From Planctomycetota bacterium (GTDB lineage Bacteria; Planctomycetota; UBA1135; GCA-002748355): a DNA stretch of 64,000 bases. Where the stretch lies: assembly GCA_020638795.1 (NCBI GenBank), contig JACKHW010000006.1, forward strand, positions 372,001 through 436,000, given 5' to 3'. Both the position numbers and the translations under genes were made by a program. Shown here piece by piece: positions 52,855-62,800 of this stretch (positions within the stretch are counted from its first letter, which is position 1; each line of letters begins with the position of its first letter). A model generated the notes under the pieces. The model saw only the letters and a list, made by a program, of their open reading frames with translations, ran no database searches and was not told the DNA's origin.

Positions 52855-53832
52855 ATGGCAACGATGACGCTCCTCGAAGGGATCCGCGACGGACTCTTCA
52901 CCGAGATGCGAAACGACGATCGAGTCCTGTGCTTCGGCGAGGACGTCGGTCGTAACGGCGGAGTGTTCCGCACGACGGACGGGCTGCAGAAGGAGTTCGG
53001 CGAAGAACGATGCTTCGACACTCCGCTCAGCGAATGCGGAATCATCGGGACCGCGATCGGCATGGCGATGTACGGCCTGCGTCCGGTGCCGGAGATCCAG
53101 TTCCAGGACTTCATCTTCCCGGCGTTCGATCAGATCGTCAGCGAAGCTGCCAAGATCCGGTATCGCTCCGGTGGTGAGTACACGTGCCCGATGGTGATCC
53201 GCACCCCGTACGGTGGCGGGATTCGTGGCGGCCACTACCACAGTCAGTCGGGTGAGGCGTACTTTTGTCACACGCCGGGTCTCAAGGTCGTCATTCCCTC
53301 GACGCCCGCCGACGCGAAGGGGCTGCTGATCTCGTCGATCCGCGACGAGGATCCAGTGCTCTTCCTCGAGCCCAAGAAGATCTATCGCACGATGAAGGGC
53401 GAGGTCCCCGAAGGCGAGCACGTCGTGCCGCTCGGCAAGGGACGCATCGTTCGTGAAGGCAAGGACTGCACGATCGTCGCGTACGGCGCGATGGTCGAGA
53501 CGTGCGAGAAGGCGGCCGACGAGCTGAAGAAGCAACGCGGCATCGATGTCGAGATCGTCGACCCGCGTACGCTCGTGCCGCTCGACGAGAAGATGATTCT
53601 CGACTCGGTGCGCAAGACCGGCCGTTTGGTCACGGTGTACGAAGCGCCGAAGACCGGCGGCTTCGGTGGAGAAATCGCAGCGATCGTCGCGGAGAACGCG
53701 ATCGGTTCGCTCGAAGGTCCGATCGTGCGGGTCGCGGGGTTCGATACGCCCTTCCCCTACACGCTCGAAGGAATCTACATGCCCGACGTGCGCCGCGTGG
53801 TGCGTGGCGTCGAGCGGACGTTCGAATGGTGA
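52855..53832 (+). CDS. bkdA2: 2-oxoacid dehydrogenase E1 beta subunit
   Basis: A 325-residue transketolase-type subunit that completes the E1 active site. The ATG at 52855 follows AGAGAG; 40 bases separate it from E1 alpha. The N-terminal pyrimidine-binding domain has LCFGEDVGRNGGVFR and TPLSECGIIGTAIGMAMYG. The RGGHYHSQSGEAYFCHTPGL block, with the catalytic histidines, and the branched-chain-type SSIRDEDPVLFLEPKKIYR are present. The C-terminal domain closes with GFDTPFPYTLEGIYMPD. All regions expected for a branched-chain-type E1 beta are intact. Partner of either or both E1 alpha subunits of this operon. Confidence 0.92.
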   Translation: MATMTLLEGIRDGLFTEMRNDDRVLCFGEDVGRNGGVFRTTDGLQKEFGEERCFDTPLSECGIIGTAIGMAMYGLRPVPEIQFQDFIFPAFDQIVSEAAKIRYRSGGEYTCPMVIRTPYGGGIRGGHYHSQSGEAYFCHTPGLKVVIPSTPADAKGLLISSIRDEDPVLFLEPKKIYRTMKGEVPEGEHVVPLGKGRIVREGKDCTIVAYGAMVETCEKAADELKKQRGIDVEIVDPRTLVPLDEKMILDSVRKTGRLVTVYEAPKTGGFGGEIAAIVAENAIGSLEGPIVRVAGFDTPFPYTLEGIYMPDVRRVVRGVERTFEW

Positions 53833-53849
53833 TCCAGAGGTAGCCGTCG

Positions 53850-55208
53850 ATGAGCCTCAAAGAATTCAAGCTTCCCGATATCGGCGAAGGTGTTGCCGAA
53901 GGTGAGATCGTGTCCTGGAAGGTCGCGGTCGGAGATGTCGTCAAGGAGGAGCAGGACTTCGTCGAAGTCATGACCGACAAGGCGACCGTGACGATCACCG
54001 TTCCCTACGACGGTGTGATCCAGGAGATTCGCTTCAAGGAAGGCGATGTGGTGCCGGTCGAGACCGTGATCGCGGTCATCGACACTGCAGGCGGTGGCTC
54101 TGCTCCGGCGGCGGCGGCTCCGGCAGCGAAGCCGGCGGCACAGCCGGCACCGAAGGCGGCTCCGGCTCCAGCGCCGTCACCTTCGCCTGCGCCCGTTGCA
54201 AGCCCGCAACCCGTCGCGACGCACGCAGCGCCTTCGCCGTCTCCGGTCGCGGTCGCGTCCGCGAGCCCGGGAAAGGTCCTTGCCGCACCGGCGACGCGCA
54301 AGCGTGCCCGCGAAGCCGGCGTCGACCTCGCGACCGTCCCGGCGTCGGGCCCGCATGGCCGCGTGACGACGGAAGATCTCGAGAGTTTCCTCAACGGTGG
54401 ACAAGTCGCGGCTCGCCCGGCGACCGCGCCGGCGACGAGTGGCAGCGCTGCAGCACCGGCTGCGCCGAGCTTCGCACCGATCGCCATCGCGAAGGCCTCG
54501 TCGCCCGAACTCGAGGAGCGTGTTCCGTTCCGCGGTGTGCGCAAGAAGATCGCCGAAGCGATGACGCGTTCGAAGTTCACCGCGACGCACTTCACGGTCG
54601 TCGAGGACATGGACGTCACCGAGCTCGTCGCGATGCGCAACGCGGTCAAGAAGGACTACGCGGACGAAGGCGTCAAGATCACGTATCTGCCCTTCATCAT
54701 GAAGGCGGTCGTCGCTGGCTTGCGTCAGTTCCCGTGGCTCAACGCGAGTCTCGACGAGTCGACGCAAGAGGTCGTGCTCAAGAACTACTACAACCTCGGC
54801 ATCGCGACCGATACCGACAATGGACTGATCGTTCCGGTCATCCACTCGATCGAGCGCAAGAGCATCGTGCAGATCGCACGCGAACTGCAGGACCTCGCGA
54901 GTCGCACGCGCGACGGCAAGGTCATGCCCGATGAACTGCGTGGTGGCACGTTCTCGATCACCAACGCCGGCAACATCGGTGGACTCTTCGCGACACCGAT
55001 CATCAACTTCCCCGAAGTCGCGATCCTTGGTGTCCACAAGATCCATGACGCTCCGCGCGTCGTCGACGGCGAGATTCGGATCCGCAAGGTGATGTATCTC
55101 TCGGTGTCCATCGACCATCGCATCGTCGATGGTGCGGATGGCGTGCGCTTCCTCAACGTGGTCAAGCGCTGCCTCGAAGATCCGAAGAAGCTCGTCCTCG
55201 AAGCCTGA
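53850..55208 (+). CDS. bkdB: 2-oxoacid dehydrogenase E2 (dihydrolipoyl acyltransferase)
   Basis: A 452-residue core subunit that carries acyl groups on lipoyl lysine to CoA. Residues 1-80 form one lipoyl domain with the lipoylated Lys44 in MTDKAT. A linker of about 55 residues rich in Ala and Pro follows. The peripheral-subunit-binding domain lies at about 140-180 (ATRKRAREAGVDLATVP and GRVTTEDLESFL). A second linker leads to the catalytic domain (about 225-452), with IATDTDNGLIVPVI, NAGNIGGLFATPIIN and the active-site His423 in SIDHRIVDGADG. The NIGG form is typical of branched-chain-type E2. It starts 17 bases after E1 beta. Confidence 0.94.
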   Translation: MSLKEFKLPDIGEGVAEGEIVSWKVAVGDVVKEEQDFVEVMTDKATVTITVPYDGVIQEIRFKEGDVVPVETVIAVIDTAGGGSAPAAAAPAAKPAAQPAPKAAPAPAPSPSPAPVASPQPVATHAAPSPSPVAVASASPGKVLAAPATRKRAREAGVDLATVPASGPHGRVTTEDLESFLNGGQVAARPATAPATSGSAAAPAAPSFAPIAIAKASSPELEERVPFRGVRKKIAEAMTRSKFTATHFTVVEDMDVTELVAMRNAVKKDYADEGVKITYLPFIMKAVVAGLRQFPWLNASLDESTQEVVLKNYYNLGIATDTDNGLIVPVIHSIERKSIVQIARELQDLASRTRDGKVMPDELRGGTFSITNAGNIGGLFATPIINFPEVAILGVHKIHDAPRVVDGEIRIRKVMYLSVSIDHRIVDGADGVRFLNVVKRCLEDPKKLVLEA

Positions 55209-55225
55209 GCCACCAAGGAGATGCG

Positions 55226-56296
55226 ATGAGCGAACCGATCACCGTCCTCGGGACCCAGAGCAAGGTCGGCAAGAAGGCGCGTCCGGATCTTTCGGATGCC
55301 GAGCTGGTTTCGCTCTACGAGGAGATGGTTCGCATTCGCATCTTCGATCGGCGGATGTTGGCGCTCCAGCGTCAGGGTCGCATCGGCTTCTACGGGCCGG
55401 TCAAGGGCCAAGAAGCGACGATCGTCGCGACGTGGAAGGCTGCGGACGATCGTGATTGGATCGTGCCGGCCCTACGCGAAGGCGCGATCGCGATGCTGCG
55501 TGGCTTACCCCAAGAGTTGGCGATCGCACAACTGATCGGCAATGACCTCGACGTGTGTCGTGGGCGACAAATGCCCTGTCACTACACGCTCAAGGAAGGT
55601 CGCTACGTCGCGATGTCGTCCGTCATCGGCACGCAGATCTCGCATGCGACCGGACTCGCGATGGCCGCCAAATATGCGAAGTCGGGCGAAGGCGTCCTCG
55701 GCTACCTCGGCGATGGCGCGACATCGGCGAACGACTTCCACGCGGGGCTCAACTTCGCCGCCGTGTTCAAGGCGCCGGTCGTCTTCGTCTGCCAGAACAA
55801 TCAGTGGTCGATCTCGGTGCCGTTCGAGAAGCAGACCGCAGTCGACAATGTCGCGATCAAGGCGAGCGCCTATGGCATGCCGGGTGTGCGCGTCGACGGG
55901 AACGACGTCCTCGCGACCTATCAGGTCGTGCGAGACGCCCTCGATCGCGCCAAGCGCGGCGATGGACCTACGCTCGTCGAAGCCGTGACCTATCGACAAC
56001 TCGGGCACAGCTCTTCGGACGATCCGACGCGTTATCGCGACGAGGGAGAAGTCGCGGACTGGATCGCGAAGGACCCCGTCGAGCGCTATCGACGCTTCCT
56101 CGAGCACGAAGGGCTCTGGGACGACTCCAAGGAGTCGGAGTTCGTCGATCGAGTGGATGGCGAGATCGCCAAGAAGGTCCGTGAAGCAGAAGCGGCTGCG
56201 CCGGTATCTGCCGACTCGTTGATCACGGACGTGTTCCACGATGTCGATCCGCGCCTTCAAGAGCATTTTCGAATCGCGACGAGCGACCCTCGTTGA
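55226..56296 (+). CDS. Second 2-oxoacid dehydrogenase E1 alpha subunit
   Basis: A 356-residue paralogue of the E1 alpha at 51552. It lacks that protein's basic N-terminal extension and starts directly with the family fold. RQGRIGFYGPVKGQEA, the ThDP motif GDGATSANDFHAGL and GHSSSDDPTRYRDEG are all conserved, so it should be able to bind cofactor. Notable changes include Gln-Asn for Glu-Asn in the VCQNNQWSIS segment and GDGATS for GDGGTS, which differ from the first copy and may alter substrate preference. It lies 17 bases after E2 and before E3. There is no second E1 beta, so the two alphas would share one beta if both function. Confidence 0.88.
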   Translation: MSEPITVLGTQSKVGKKARPDLSDAELVSLYEEMVRIRIFDRRMLALQRQGRIGFYGPVKGQEATIVATWKAADDRDWIVPALREGAIAMLRGLPQELAIAQLIGNDLDVCRGRQMPCHYTLKEGRYVAMSSVIGTQISHATGLAMAAKYAKSGEGVLGYLGDGATSANDFHAGLNFAAVFKAPVVFVCQNNQWSISVPFEKQTAVDNVAIKASAYGMPGVRVDGNDVLATYQVVRDALDRAKRGDGPTLVEAVTYRQLGHSSSDDPTRYRDEGEVADWIAKDPVERYRRFLEHEGLWDDSKESEFVDRVDGEIAKKVREAEAAAPVSADSLITDVFHDVDPRLQEHFRIATSDPR

Positions 56297-56344
56297 AGCG
56301 GTTTTGGGTTCCTACAAACAAGTCAACACGGACACGTGAGTAGC

Positions 56345-57742
56345 ATGAGTTACGACGCCGTCGTCATCGGTGCCGGCCCGGCCGGCTACGTCTGTGCGAT
56401 CCGCCTCGGCCAGCTCGGCCAGAAAGTCGCGATCGTCGAAGGCCGCCACTACGGCGGTGTGTGCCTCAACGTCGGGTGCATCCCGAGCAAGGCGCTGATT
56501 TCGGCAGCCAAGCTCGTGCACAAGGCGCAGAACGCTTCGGACATGGGCATCACGATCAAGGGTCTCGACGTCGACGTGAAGAAGCTCGTCGAATGGAAGA
56601 ACAAGATCGTCCACCAGCTCACGTCCGGCGTGAAGACGCTGCTCGAGAAGAACGGTGTCGATCTCGTCCCCGGCCTCGGTCGTGTCAGCGGACCGAACCG
56701 CGTCGAGGTGACGAGCGAAAACGGCGTGCAGGTCATCGGCACGAAGAACATCGTCGTCGCCACCGGGAGCAAACCGATCGAGATCCCGGGCTTTCCGTTT
56801 GCCGACGAGAGTGTGTGGTCGTCGACCGAGGCTCTCGAACCGAAGAAGCTGCCAGGCCACATGCTGGTCATCGGTGGTGGATACATCGGTCTCGAACTCG
56901 GTTTCGTCTACCGCAACCTCGGTTGTGAAGTCACGGTCGTCGAGTTCATGGATCGCGTGCTGCCGGGCATGGACCCGGAGCTGAGCAAGGAGATGACCAA
57001 GTCGCTCAAGAAGCGCAAGATCAAGGTCCTCACCAACGCGAAGGCGAAGAGCTACGAGAAGCGCGGCGCCAAGTGTGTCGTCACGATCGAACTCGAAGGC
57101 GGCAAGACCGAGACCGTCGAGTGTGACGTGATTCTCTCGTCCGTGGGCCGCAAGCCGAACGGGAAGGGAATCGGACTCGAAGAGGCTGGCGTCGAAGTCA
57201 CGGACCGTGGCTTCGTTCCGGTCGACGCGCAGCGTCGCACTCGCGTCCCTTCGATCTACGCGATCGGCGACATCACCGAGCAACCGATGCTCGCCCACAA
57301 GGGAAGCGCCGAGGGGCTCGTTGCGGCTGCGGCCATCGCGGGGGACGCAGGCGCGGCCTACGATCCGGCGGCGATCCCGCTCGTCGTGTTCACGGATCCG
57401 GAGATCGCTTCGGTCGGCCTGACCGAGGACGAAGCGCGCGAAGCCGGCTTCGACCCGGTCGTCGGAAAGTTCCCCTTCCGCGCCTCGGGACGCGCTCTGA
57501 GTCTCGGCGAGACAGACGGCTGGACCAAGGTCGTCGCGGACCGCGAGACCGACAAGGTGCTCGGTGTGCACATGATCGGCCCCGAAGTCACCGAGCTGAT
57601 CGCCGAAGCCACGCTCGCGATCGAGATGGGCGCGACGTGCGAGGACATCGCGATGACGATCCACGCGCACCCGACGCTTCCCGAGTCGATCATGGAAGCC
57701 GCCGAAGCCGTCCACAAGATGGCCGTGCACATCCTGAGCTGA
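56345..57742 (+). CDS. lpdA: Dihydrolipoamide dehydrogenase (E3)
   Basis: A 465-residue flavoprotein that reoxidises dihydrolipoyl groups on E2 with NAD. The ATG at 56345 is preferred to the GTG at 56336, because it has GTGAG upstream and gives the usual N-terminus. The FAD-binding motif VIGAGPAGYVCA opens the chain. The redox-active disulfide is Cys40/Cys45 in GGVCLNVGC. The NAD-binding fold begins near residue 175 (VIGGGYIGLELG). The FAD-contacting IYAIGDI and the catalytic His-Glu pair in HAHPTLPESIMEA near the C-terminus are present. It closes the operon; a set of hairpins follows its stop. Confidence 0.96.
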   Translation: MSYDAVVIGAGPAGYVCAIRLGQLGQKVAIVEGRHYGGVCLNVGCIPSKALISAAKLVHKAQNASDMGITIKGLDVDVKKLVEWKNKIVHQLTSGVKTLLEKNGVDLVPGLGRVSGPNRVEVTSENGVQVIGTKNIVVATGSKPIEIPGFPFADESVWSSTEALEPKKLPGHMLVIGGGYIGLELGFVYRNLGCEVTVVEFMDRVLPGMDPELSKEMTKSLKKRKIKVLTNAKAKSYEKRGAKCVVTIELEGGKTETVECDVILSSVGRKPNGKGIGLEEAGVEVTDRGFVPVDAQRRTRVPSIYAIGDITEQPMLAHKGSAEGLVAAAAIAGDAGAAYDPAAIPLVVFTDPEIASVGLTEDEAREAGFDPVVGKFPFRASGRALSLGETDGWTKVVADRETDKVLGVHMIGPEVTELIAEATLAIEMGATCEDIAMTIHAHPTLPESIMEAAEAVHKMAVHILS

Positions 57743-57750
57743 CGTGCGCT

Positions 57751-57848
57751 GCGCGTGAACAGTTCTTGTTCGCGCGCCCTTGTTCGCGTGGTCACCGCTT
57801 GACCACCGCAGGATGACCGCGAAGCGGGCAGCCCCGATTCTTCGCGGT
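57751..57848 (+). terminator. Cluster of three hairpins after lpdA
   Basis: Stem 1 is 57751-57760 with 57768-57777 (10 bp, one G-T). Stem 2 is 57788-57794 with 57800-57806 (7 bp perfect, five-base loop). Stem 3 is 57816-57824 with 57840-57848 (9 bp perfect), extended inside by cggg/cccg. Only short T tracts follow stems 1 and 3. Position right after the operon's last stop makes termination the likely job. Confidence 0.55.
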
Positions 57849-57929
57849 TTCCGCGTTCGGCACGTGTCTTGCCTGTGATCGAGGCCACCGGTCTGCATTC
57901 GCAGCGCCGCCCGACATCGACTCGATCAC

Positions 57930-59840
57930 ATGTCCATGAATCTGCGCAAGACTCTTCTCGCCACCGTTGCAGCCACTGCTTGCCTTGCTGCGACAGGCTT
58001 CCCTCAGAATCCCGACGGCCCGTACTGGAACGAGTATCCGATTCCGGCCGGCATGACGGCCTACAACGTGCTCGGTTCGGTCGTCGCACTCGAAGCACCG
58101 AACGCGATCCATCTCTATTCGGGTCAGCTCCGGAAGTGGACCGTGCAGGCGGTCGGCAACGCGCCGACGCTGAGCATCACGAACTCGTACTGCATCATTC
58201 AGGACGGGACGAAGATCCACGGCTATTCGAGCCGCACCGGCAAGGTCGAGACGCTTGATGTATCCGCGACTGCGGCGCTCCACGTTGGCTCGCTGTCCTC
58301 GTCGTGGGTCGCGGTCGTCGTCGACGGCACGACGATGTACGGATGGTCGGGCTTCTACGGCGAGTGGGTCAAACAGCAGCTGACTGCACCGGCCGCTTCG
58401 ACCGATCTCGGCTCGCACGCGGCCGTGATCACCGACGGCACGAATGCCTACGGATGGAGTGCGTTCTATGGCACGTGGGTCACCCAGAAGATCGGCGCGA
58501 TGACCGCGAAGCACGTCTTTCGCAACGGCGCGTTGATCGGGCAATCCGGACCTGATTCAGTGCTCGCGTTCTCGAGCTACGCGAACAACTGGAGCTCGCT
58601 CCAGTGGAGCGGAGCAGCGACGGCGCAAGCCGAGTTGCAGGACGGGTATGCGTTGCTGCAGAACGGTGCGCGCTTCCTCGTGTTCGACGCGCTTCAGGGT
58701 GTGTTGTCGCGCCGAGTCGAAGCGGCGACGCCGCAAGTGATCTCAGGGCGCAACGTTTGCGTACTCGCGACGTCCACGCGCACGAGTTGCTATGCCGCGG
58801 GGCTCGGTACGTGGACCGTGACTCCTGCTCCCATCGCGGCTGCGAACATCCAGGTCGCGGGTGGTTCGTTCGGAGCCTTGGCGATGTTGGACACGGGAAC
58901 TGGTCTCGTGGCGTTCTCGGGTTTGACCGGAACGATGACACCGCTGAATGCCAGCGGCACGTTCAGCGTCAGTCTCGGCGATACCGCGGCGTTCGCGGAC
59001 GGTGGACCCAGTCTGCGCTATGCCTACAGCGCGATCCGCGACGTTTGGGTCCCGATGCCCTCATCGGCGATGGCCAACGTGATCTCCGTCAACCCGATGT
59101 TCAACGGCTTCGTCATCGAAACTGCAGCGGGGTACGATGGGTTCAGTGCGCGACTCGCGCAATGGGCCAACAACCCTGCACCGGGTGGCAATCTGGTCAC
59201 GCAGACGAGTGGAGCTCTGACGCTCGTCACCTACAACGACCGAATCGAAGCCTTCGACTCGACGATCTGCGACTGGCGCTCGGAGCCCACTGCCGGACTG
59301 CCGAACACGACGGGTCGCAGCATCTGGCGCCTGTGTGCAATCGCCGTCGATCGCGCACAGGCGCATGGATACAGCCTCTTCCACAACACGTGGGAAAAGG
59401 TCGCGCTCCAGGGAACCTACCAGACGCATCGTGCAAACTCGTCGATCGGATTCGCGTTGACGTCGTCGCACGTCTACGTGTTCACAGCCAACGGATCGCT
59501 GTCGAACAACGCGCGGTTCCCGGAGTTCTCGCGCTTCGTCGTGCGTGGCCAGCCGTTCCGCTACATGCAGACCGGACCTTCGGGAACGCTCGCAGTCGCC
59601 TTGATCGGAACGCAGCACCTCGAGACGAGTCTCGGCGCGTTCGGCACTCTGTGGATGGATCCCGCCTCGATGTTCACGGTGCCGCTCGGTGTGATTCCGG
59701 CGAACGGCATTCTCGATGCGAGCTTGGTCGCGCCACAGTCCACTTCGTTCAACGGAACGATCCTCTACATGCAGAGTCTGCTCGTGCCGCAGCAGGGGCA
59801 ACCATGGCTGTCGAATGCCATGCGCCCGATCTTCCTGTAA
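57930..59840 (+). CDS. Secreted 13-repeat (propeller-like) protein
   Basis: A 636-residue exported protein with a signal peptide at 1-25. From residue 60 to 525 it is built of 13 repeats of 36-41 residues. Each has an aromatic residue followed by Ser or Asp (or Ala or Thr): positions 63, 99, 139, 176, 214, 252, 288, 329, 366, 405, 442, 481 and 518. In most, a Trp follows about seven residues later (for example YGWSGFYGEW and YGWSAFYGTW). The spacing is that of a beta-propeller blade or similar solenoid. The last 100 residues form a separate beta domain. Function is unknown. It stops 12 bases before the CobN-like gene on the same strand, so the two are very likely co-transcribed. Confidence 0.8.
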   Translation: MSMNLRKTLLATVAATACLAATGFPQNPDGPYWNEYPIPAGMTAYNVLGSVVALEAPNAIHLYSGQLRKWTVQAVGNAPTLSITNSYCIIQDGTKIHGYSSRTGKVETLDVSATAALHVGSLSSSWVAVVVDGTTMYGWSGFYGEWVKQQLTAPAASTDLGSHAAVITDGTNAYGWSAFYGTWVTQKIGAMTAKHVFRNGALIGQSGPDSVLAFSSYANNWSSLQWSGAATAQAELQDGYALLQNGARFLVFDALQGVLSRRVEAATPQVISGRNVCVLATSTRTSCYAAGLGTWTVTPAPIAAANIQVAGGSFGALAMLDTGTGLVAFSGLTGTMTPLNASGTFSVSLGDTAAFADGGPSLRYAYSAIRDVWVPMPSSAMANVISVNPMFNGFVIETAAGYDGFSARLAQWANNPAPGGNLVTQTSGALTLVTYNDRIEAFDSTICDWRSEPTAGLPNTTGRSIWRLCAIAVDRAQAHGYSLFHNTWEKVALQGTYQTHRANSSIGFALTSSHVYVFTANGSLSNNARFPEFSRFVVRGQPFRYMQTGPSGTLAVALIGTQHLETSLGAFGTLWMDPASMFTVPLGVIPANGILDASLVAPQSTSFNGTILYMQSLLVPQQGQPWLSNAMRPIFL

Positions 59841-59852
59841 CCAATCGATTTC

Positions 59853-62800
59853 GTGAAGGCGGCTTCGACGCCAGTGTGGCGTATCCCACTCTTACAGCTT
59901 CTGCTGTCGTTGTTCGTGCTCCTCGGAACGAATGCGAGTTTGCTTGCCGATGACGGATTCCAACTTCGGCCGCCAAAGTTCGCATTCGTTGGACTCCACG
60001 GGGGGGTCTTCGAGGAGATCGAACGGCAAGCAGACCATGCTGGCGTCGAAGTCGTCTACCTTTCCGATGACGCGATTGCGGATGGCTCGGCTTCGCTTCG
60101 ATCCGTCGATGTGCTGCTCGTCCAGCATCTGAGGGCGGAGAACGGCGAGCAACTCGCAGCGGCCATCCTCGGAGCAAAGCGTGCGAATCCCCAGTTCCGT
60201 GCGCTGATGCTCACCGCGCGAAGTGCGCCTGCACTGACGAGCAAGCCCGAGCACGCAGGGCTCCTCGAATGCGATCCGTCTTTGGGTTCGTATTACGCGA
60301 CGTCGAAGGACAACTTGCGACGACTGTTGCAATGCATCGCGATCCGATACTGCGGCGCAGCAGGTGACATCGAAGTCGCGGAGCCGGCAATCTCCGTCGG
60401 CCTGTGGCATCCCGAGCACGAAGGGATCTTCGCCGCCGATCGGATGGAGGAGTTGCTGACGGCGCTCTCGAGCGCCAAGGTCGGCGCGGCGAGGGTCGCG
60501 GTCGCAGTGCACAGCGTTCACCTTCAGTTCCAGCAGCCCGAAGTCGTCGAGGTGCTCGTTCGCAAGCTCGAGAAGGCAGGCTTGGTCGCGTTCGCTGTCG
60601 TCGACACGTCGGAAGGGCTCGGCGACCAGACCGATGCGTACGAGCGCATCCTGAAGCGCGCGAACGTCGATGCGGTCATCCACACCTGTCACAGTCGCGA
60701 CCGTCTCGAGATGCGCATCGAGCTCGACGTGCCGCACTTGCATTCGATGTTCTTTCGCAAGAAGTCCGTCGACGAATGGCGTGCGAGCCCTGATGGATTG
60801 GACCCGTCCGAGATCGCCTTCCATGTGACCGGCCAAGAGCCGCTCGGCGCGATCGAGCCGCATGCTTGCGCCGGTAGTCCCGTTGGCGGTGGAAGCGCCG
60901 ATTCGTTCTCACCGATCGACGACCGTATCGATCGACTCGTTGCCCGCACGGCCTCTTGGGTCCGACTTCGCCACACTCCACCGGGCGCGAAGAAGATCGC
61001 GGTGTTCTATTGGGACCGCGAGATGGACAAAGGCGGCTTGATGCGTGGAAGTGCGACGGGCATGTACCTCAACGCGCCACGAAGCATCCTCGCACTGCTG
61101 AGCTCGATGCGCGAACACGGGTATTCGATCGCACGAATCCCGGGTGAAGAAGAACTCGTGCAGGCCATGATCGATCACGGTCGTCAAGTTCCGGCGCACG
61201 ATCGGAAAGAGCTCGAACGCGTCGTTCGGGAAGGCGGCCCCGTGCTCGTCCCCGTGGAGACCTATGCCCTGTGGCTCGACCGCCGCGTCCCGGCGCGAGC
61301 GCGCAAGGCTCTCGAAGATCGTTGGGGCAAGGCTCCAGGGAAGTTCATGGTCTGGAAGGACCATTCCGGGAGGGAGTTCTTCGTGATCCCTCGTCTCGAC
61401 TTCGGCAACGTCGTGCTGTTGCCACAGCCGATGCGCGGTGAGGCACACGATTCTTCGAGTGCGCACGACAAGACGACGTGCCCTCCGCATCACTATCTCG
61501 CGACCTACTTCTGGCTCGCCGAGGGGTTGCATGCCGATGCGGTCGTGCATTTCGGCACGCATGGCTCGGAGTTCACCCTGCCAGGCAAGAGCGTCGGTCT
61601 TGCGAGTGACGACTGGCCGGATCTGGTGATCGGCTCGTTGCCGAACATCAATCCGTGGATCGTCGAGAACCTCGGCGAGGCCGCACCCGTGAAACGTCGT
61701 GTCTACGGAATCACGATCGGTCACCAACCGCCGGCGCTGATGCGTGCCGGACTCGCCGATGGACTTTCGAATCTGCACGACGATATCGAGAAGTGGACCA
61801 CGCTCTCCCAAGGGGCGCTCAGGCAGAAGTTCGCGGAGGCCATCACGCGATCCGTCCGAGAGCAGAAGCTCGATGTGGATCTCCGTCTCGAGGTCGGGGG
61901 CGATGCCACGTTGACCGACGCTCAGGTTCAACGAGTCGACGAGTATCTGCACGAGGTTCTCGAGGAGAGGATTCCCAATCGTCTGCACGTCCTTGGCGAT
62001 GCGCCGCGACCGGAAGAACTCGTGCCGAGCATCGTGTGTTGTCTCCGGAAGCGCTTCTCGGATGCCGTCGGTGCGCTTTGCGATTCGCACTCGCACAGTC
62101 AGGACGACCACGAGGATCACGGCACGCAGCATGCGACGGAACTCGTGCGTCTCGTACTCGAGCGAGGTCTCACGAATCATGAAGCCGTCGAAACGATCGC
62201 CGGAGGCAAGGTCGCGACGATTCCCAAGGAGATCGACGAGGGACTCGACGTTGCTCGCGAACTCGCGAGTGGCTACGCGAAATCGAAGCGGGAGATCACG
62301 AGTGTGCTCGACGCGCTCGATGGCAGGTTCGTCGAGCCGGGTCCCGGTCGCGGTCCCGATCGAAACCCCGGCGTGCTCCCGACTGGCCGCAACCTCTACA
62401 TGCTCAGCCCGGACGAAGTGCCGAGTCGCCCGTCGTGGGAACTCGGAAGCCAGCTCGCCGATCGCCTCTTGTCGCAACAGAAGGACAAGCTTGGCAGGTG
62501 GCCGCGCAAAGTGGCGTTCTCGCTGAGTTCGTTCGCATCATTCCAAGACTATGGCGTCATGGAAGCGCAGATCCTGCGGACGATCGGGGTCGAGCCGATC
62601 TGGAACGCGAAGAACTTGGTGCTCGAGTTTCGCATCGTGCCGCGCGAAGAACTGCGTCGTCCACGCGTCGATGTCTTCTGCGCAGCCCTGTCGTACTACC
62701 GCGACAACTTTCCGTCTCGCATGCGATTGATCGATCGGGCGATCCGGGCAGTCGTGGACCTCGACGAACCGGACAATTACGTTCGGGAGCATGCCTTGGT

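Noticed and set aside
60909..62477. Minus-strand frame of 522 codons inside the CobN homologue
   Set aside because: Antisense shadow of a conserved protein. The same holds for 56312-57898 opposite lpdA.
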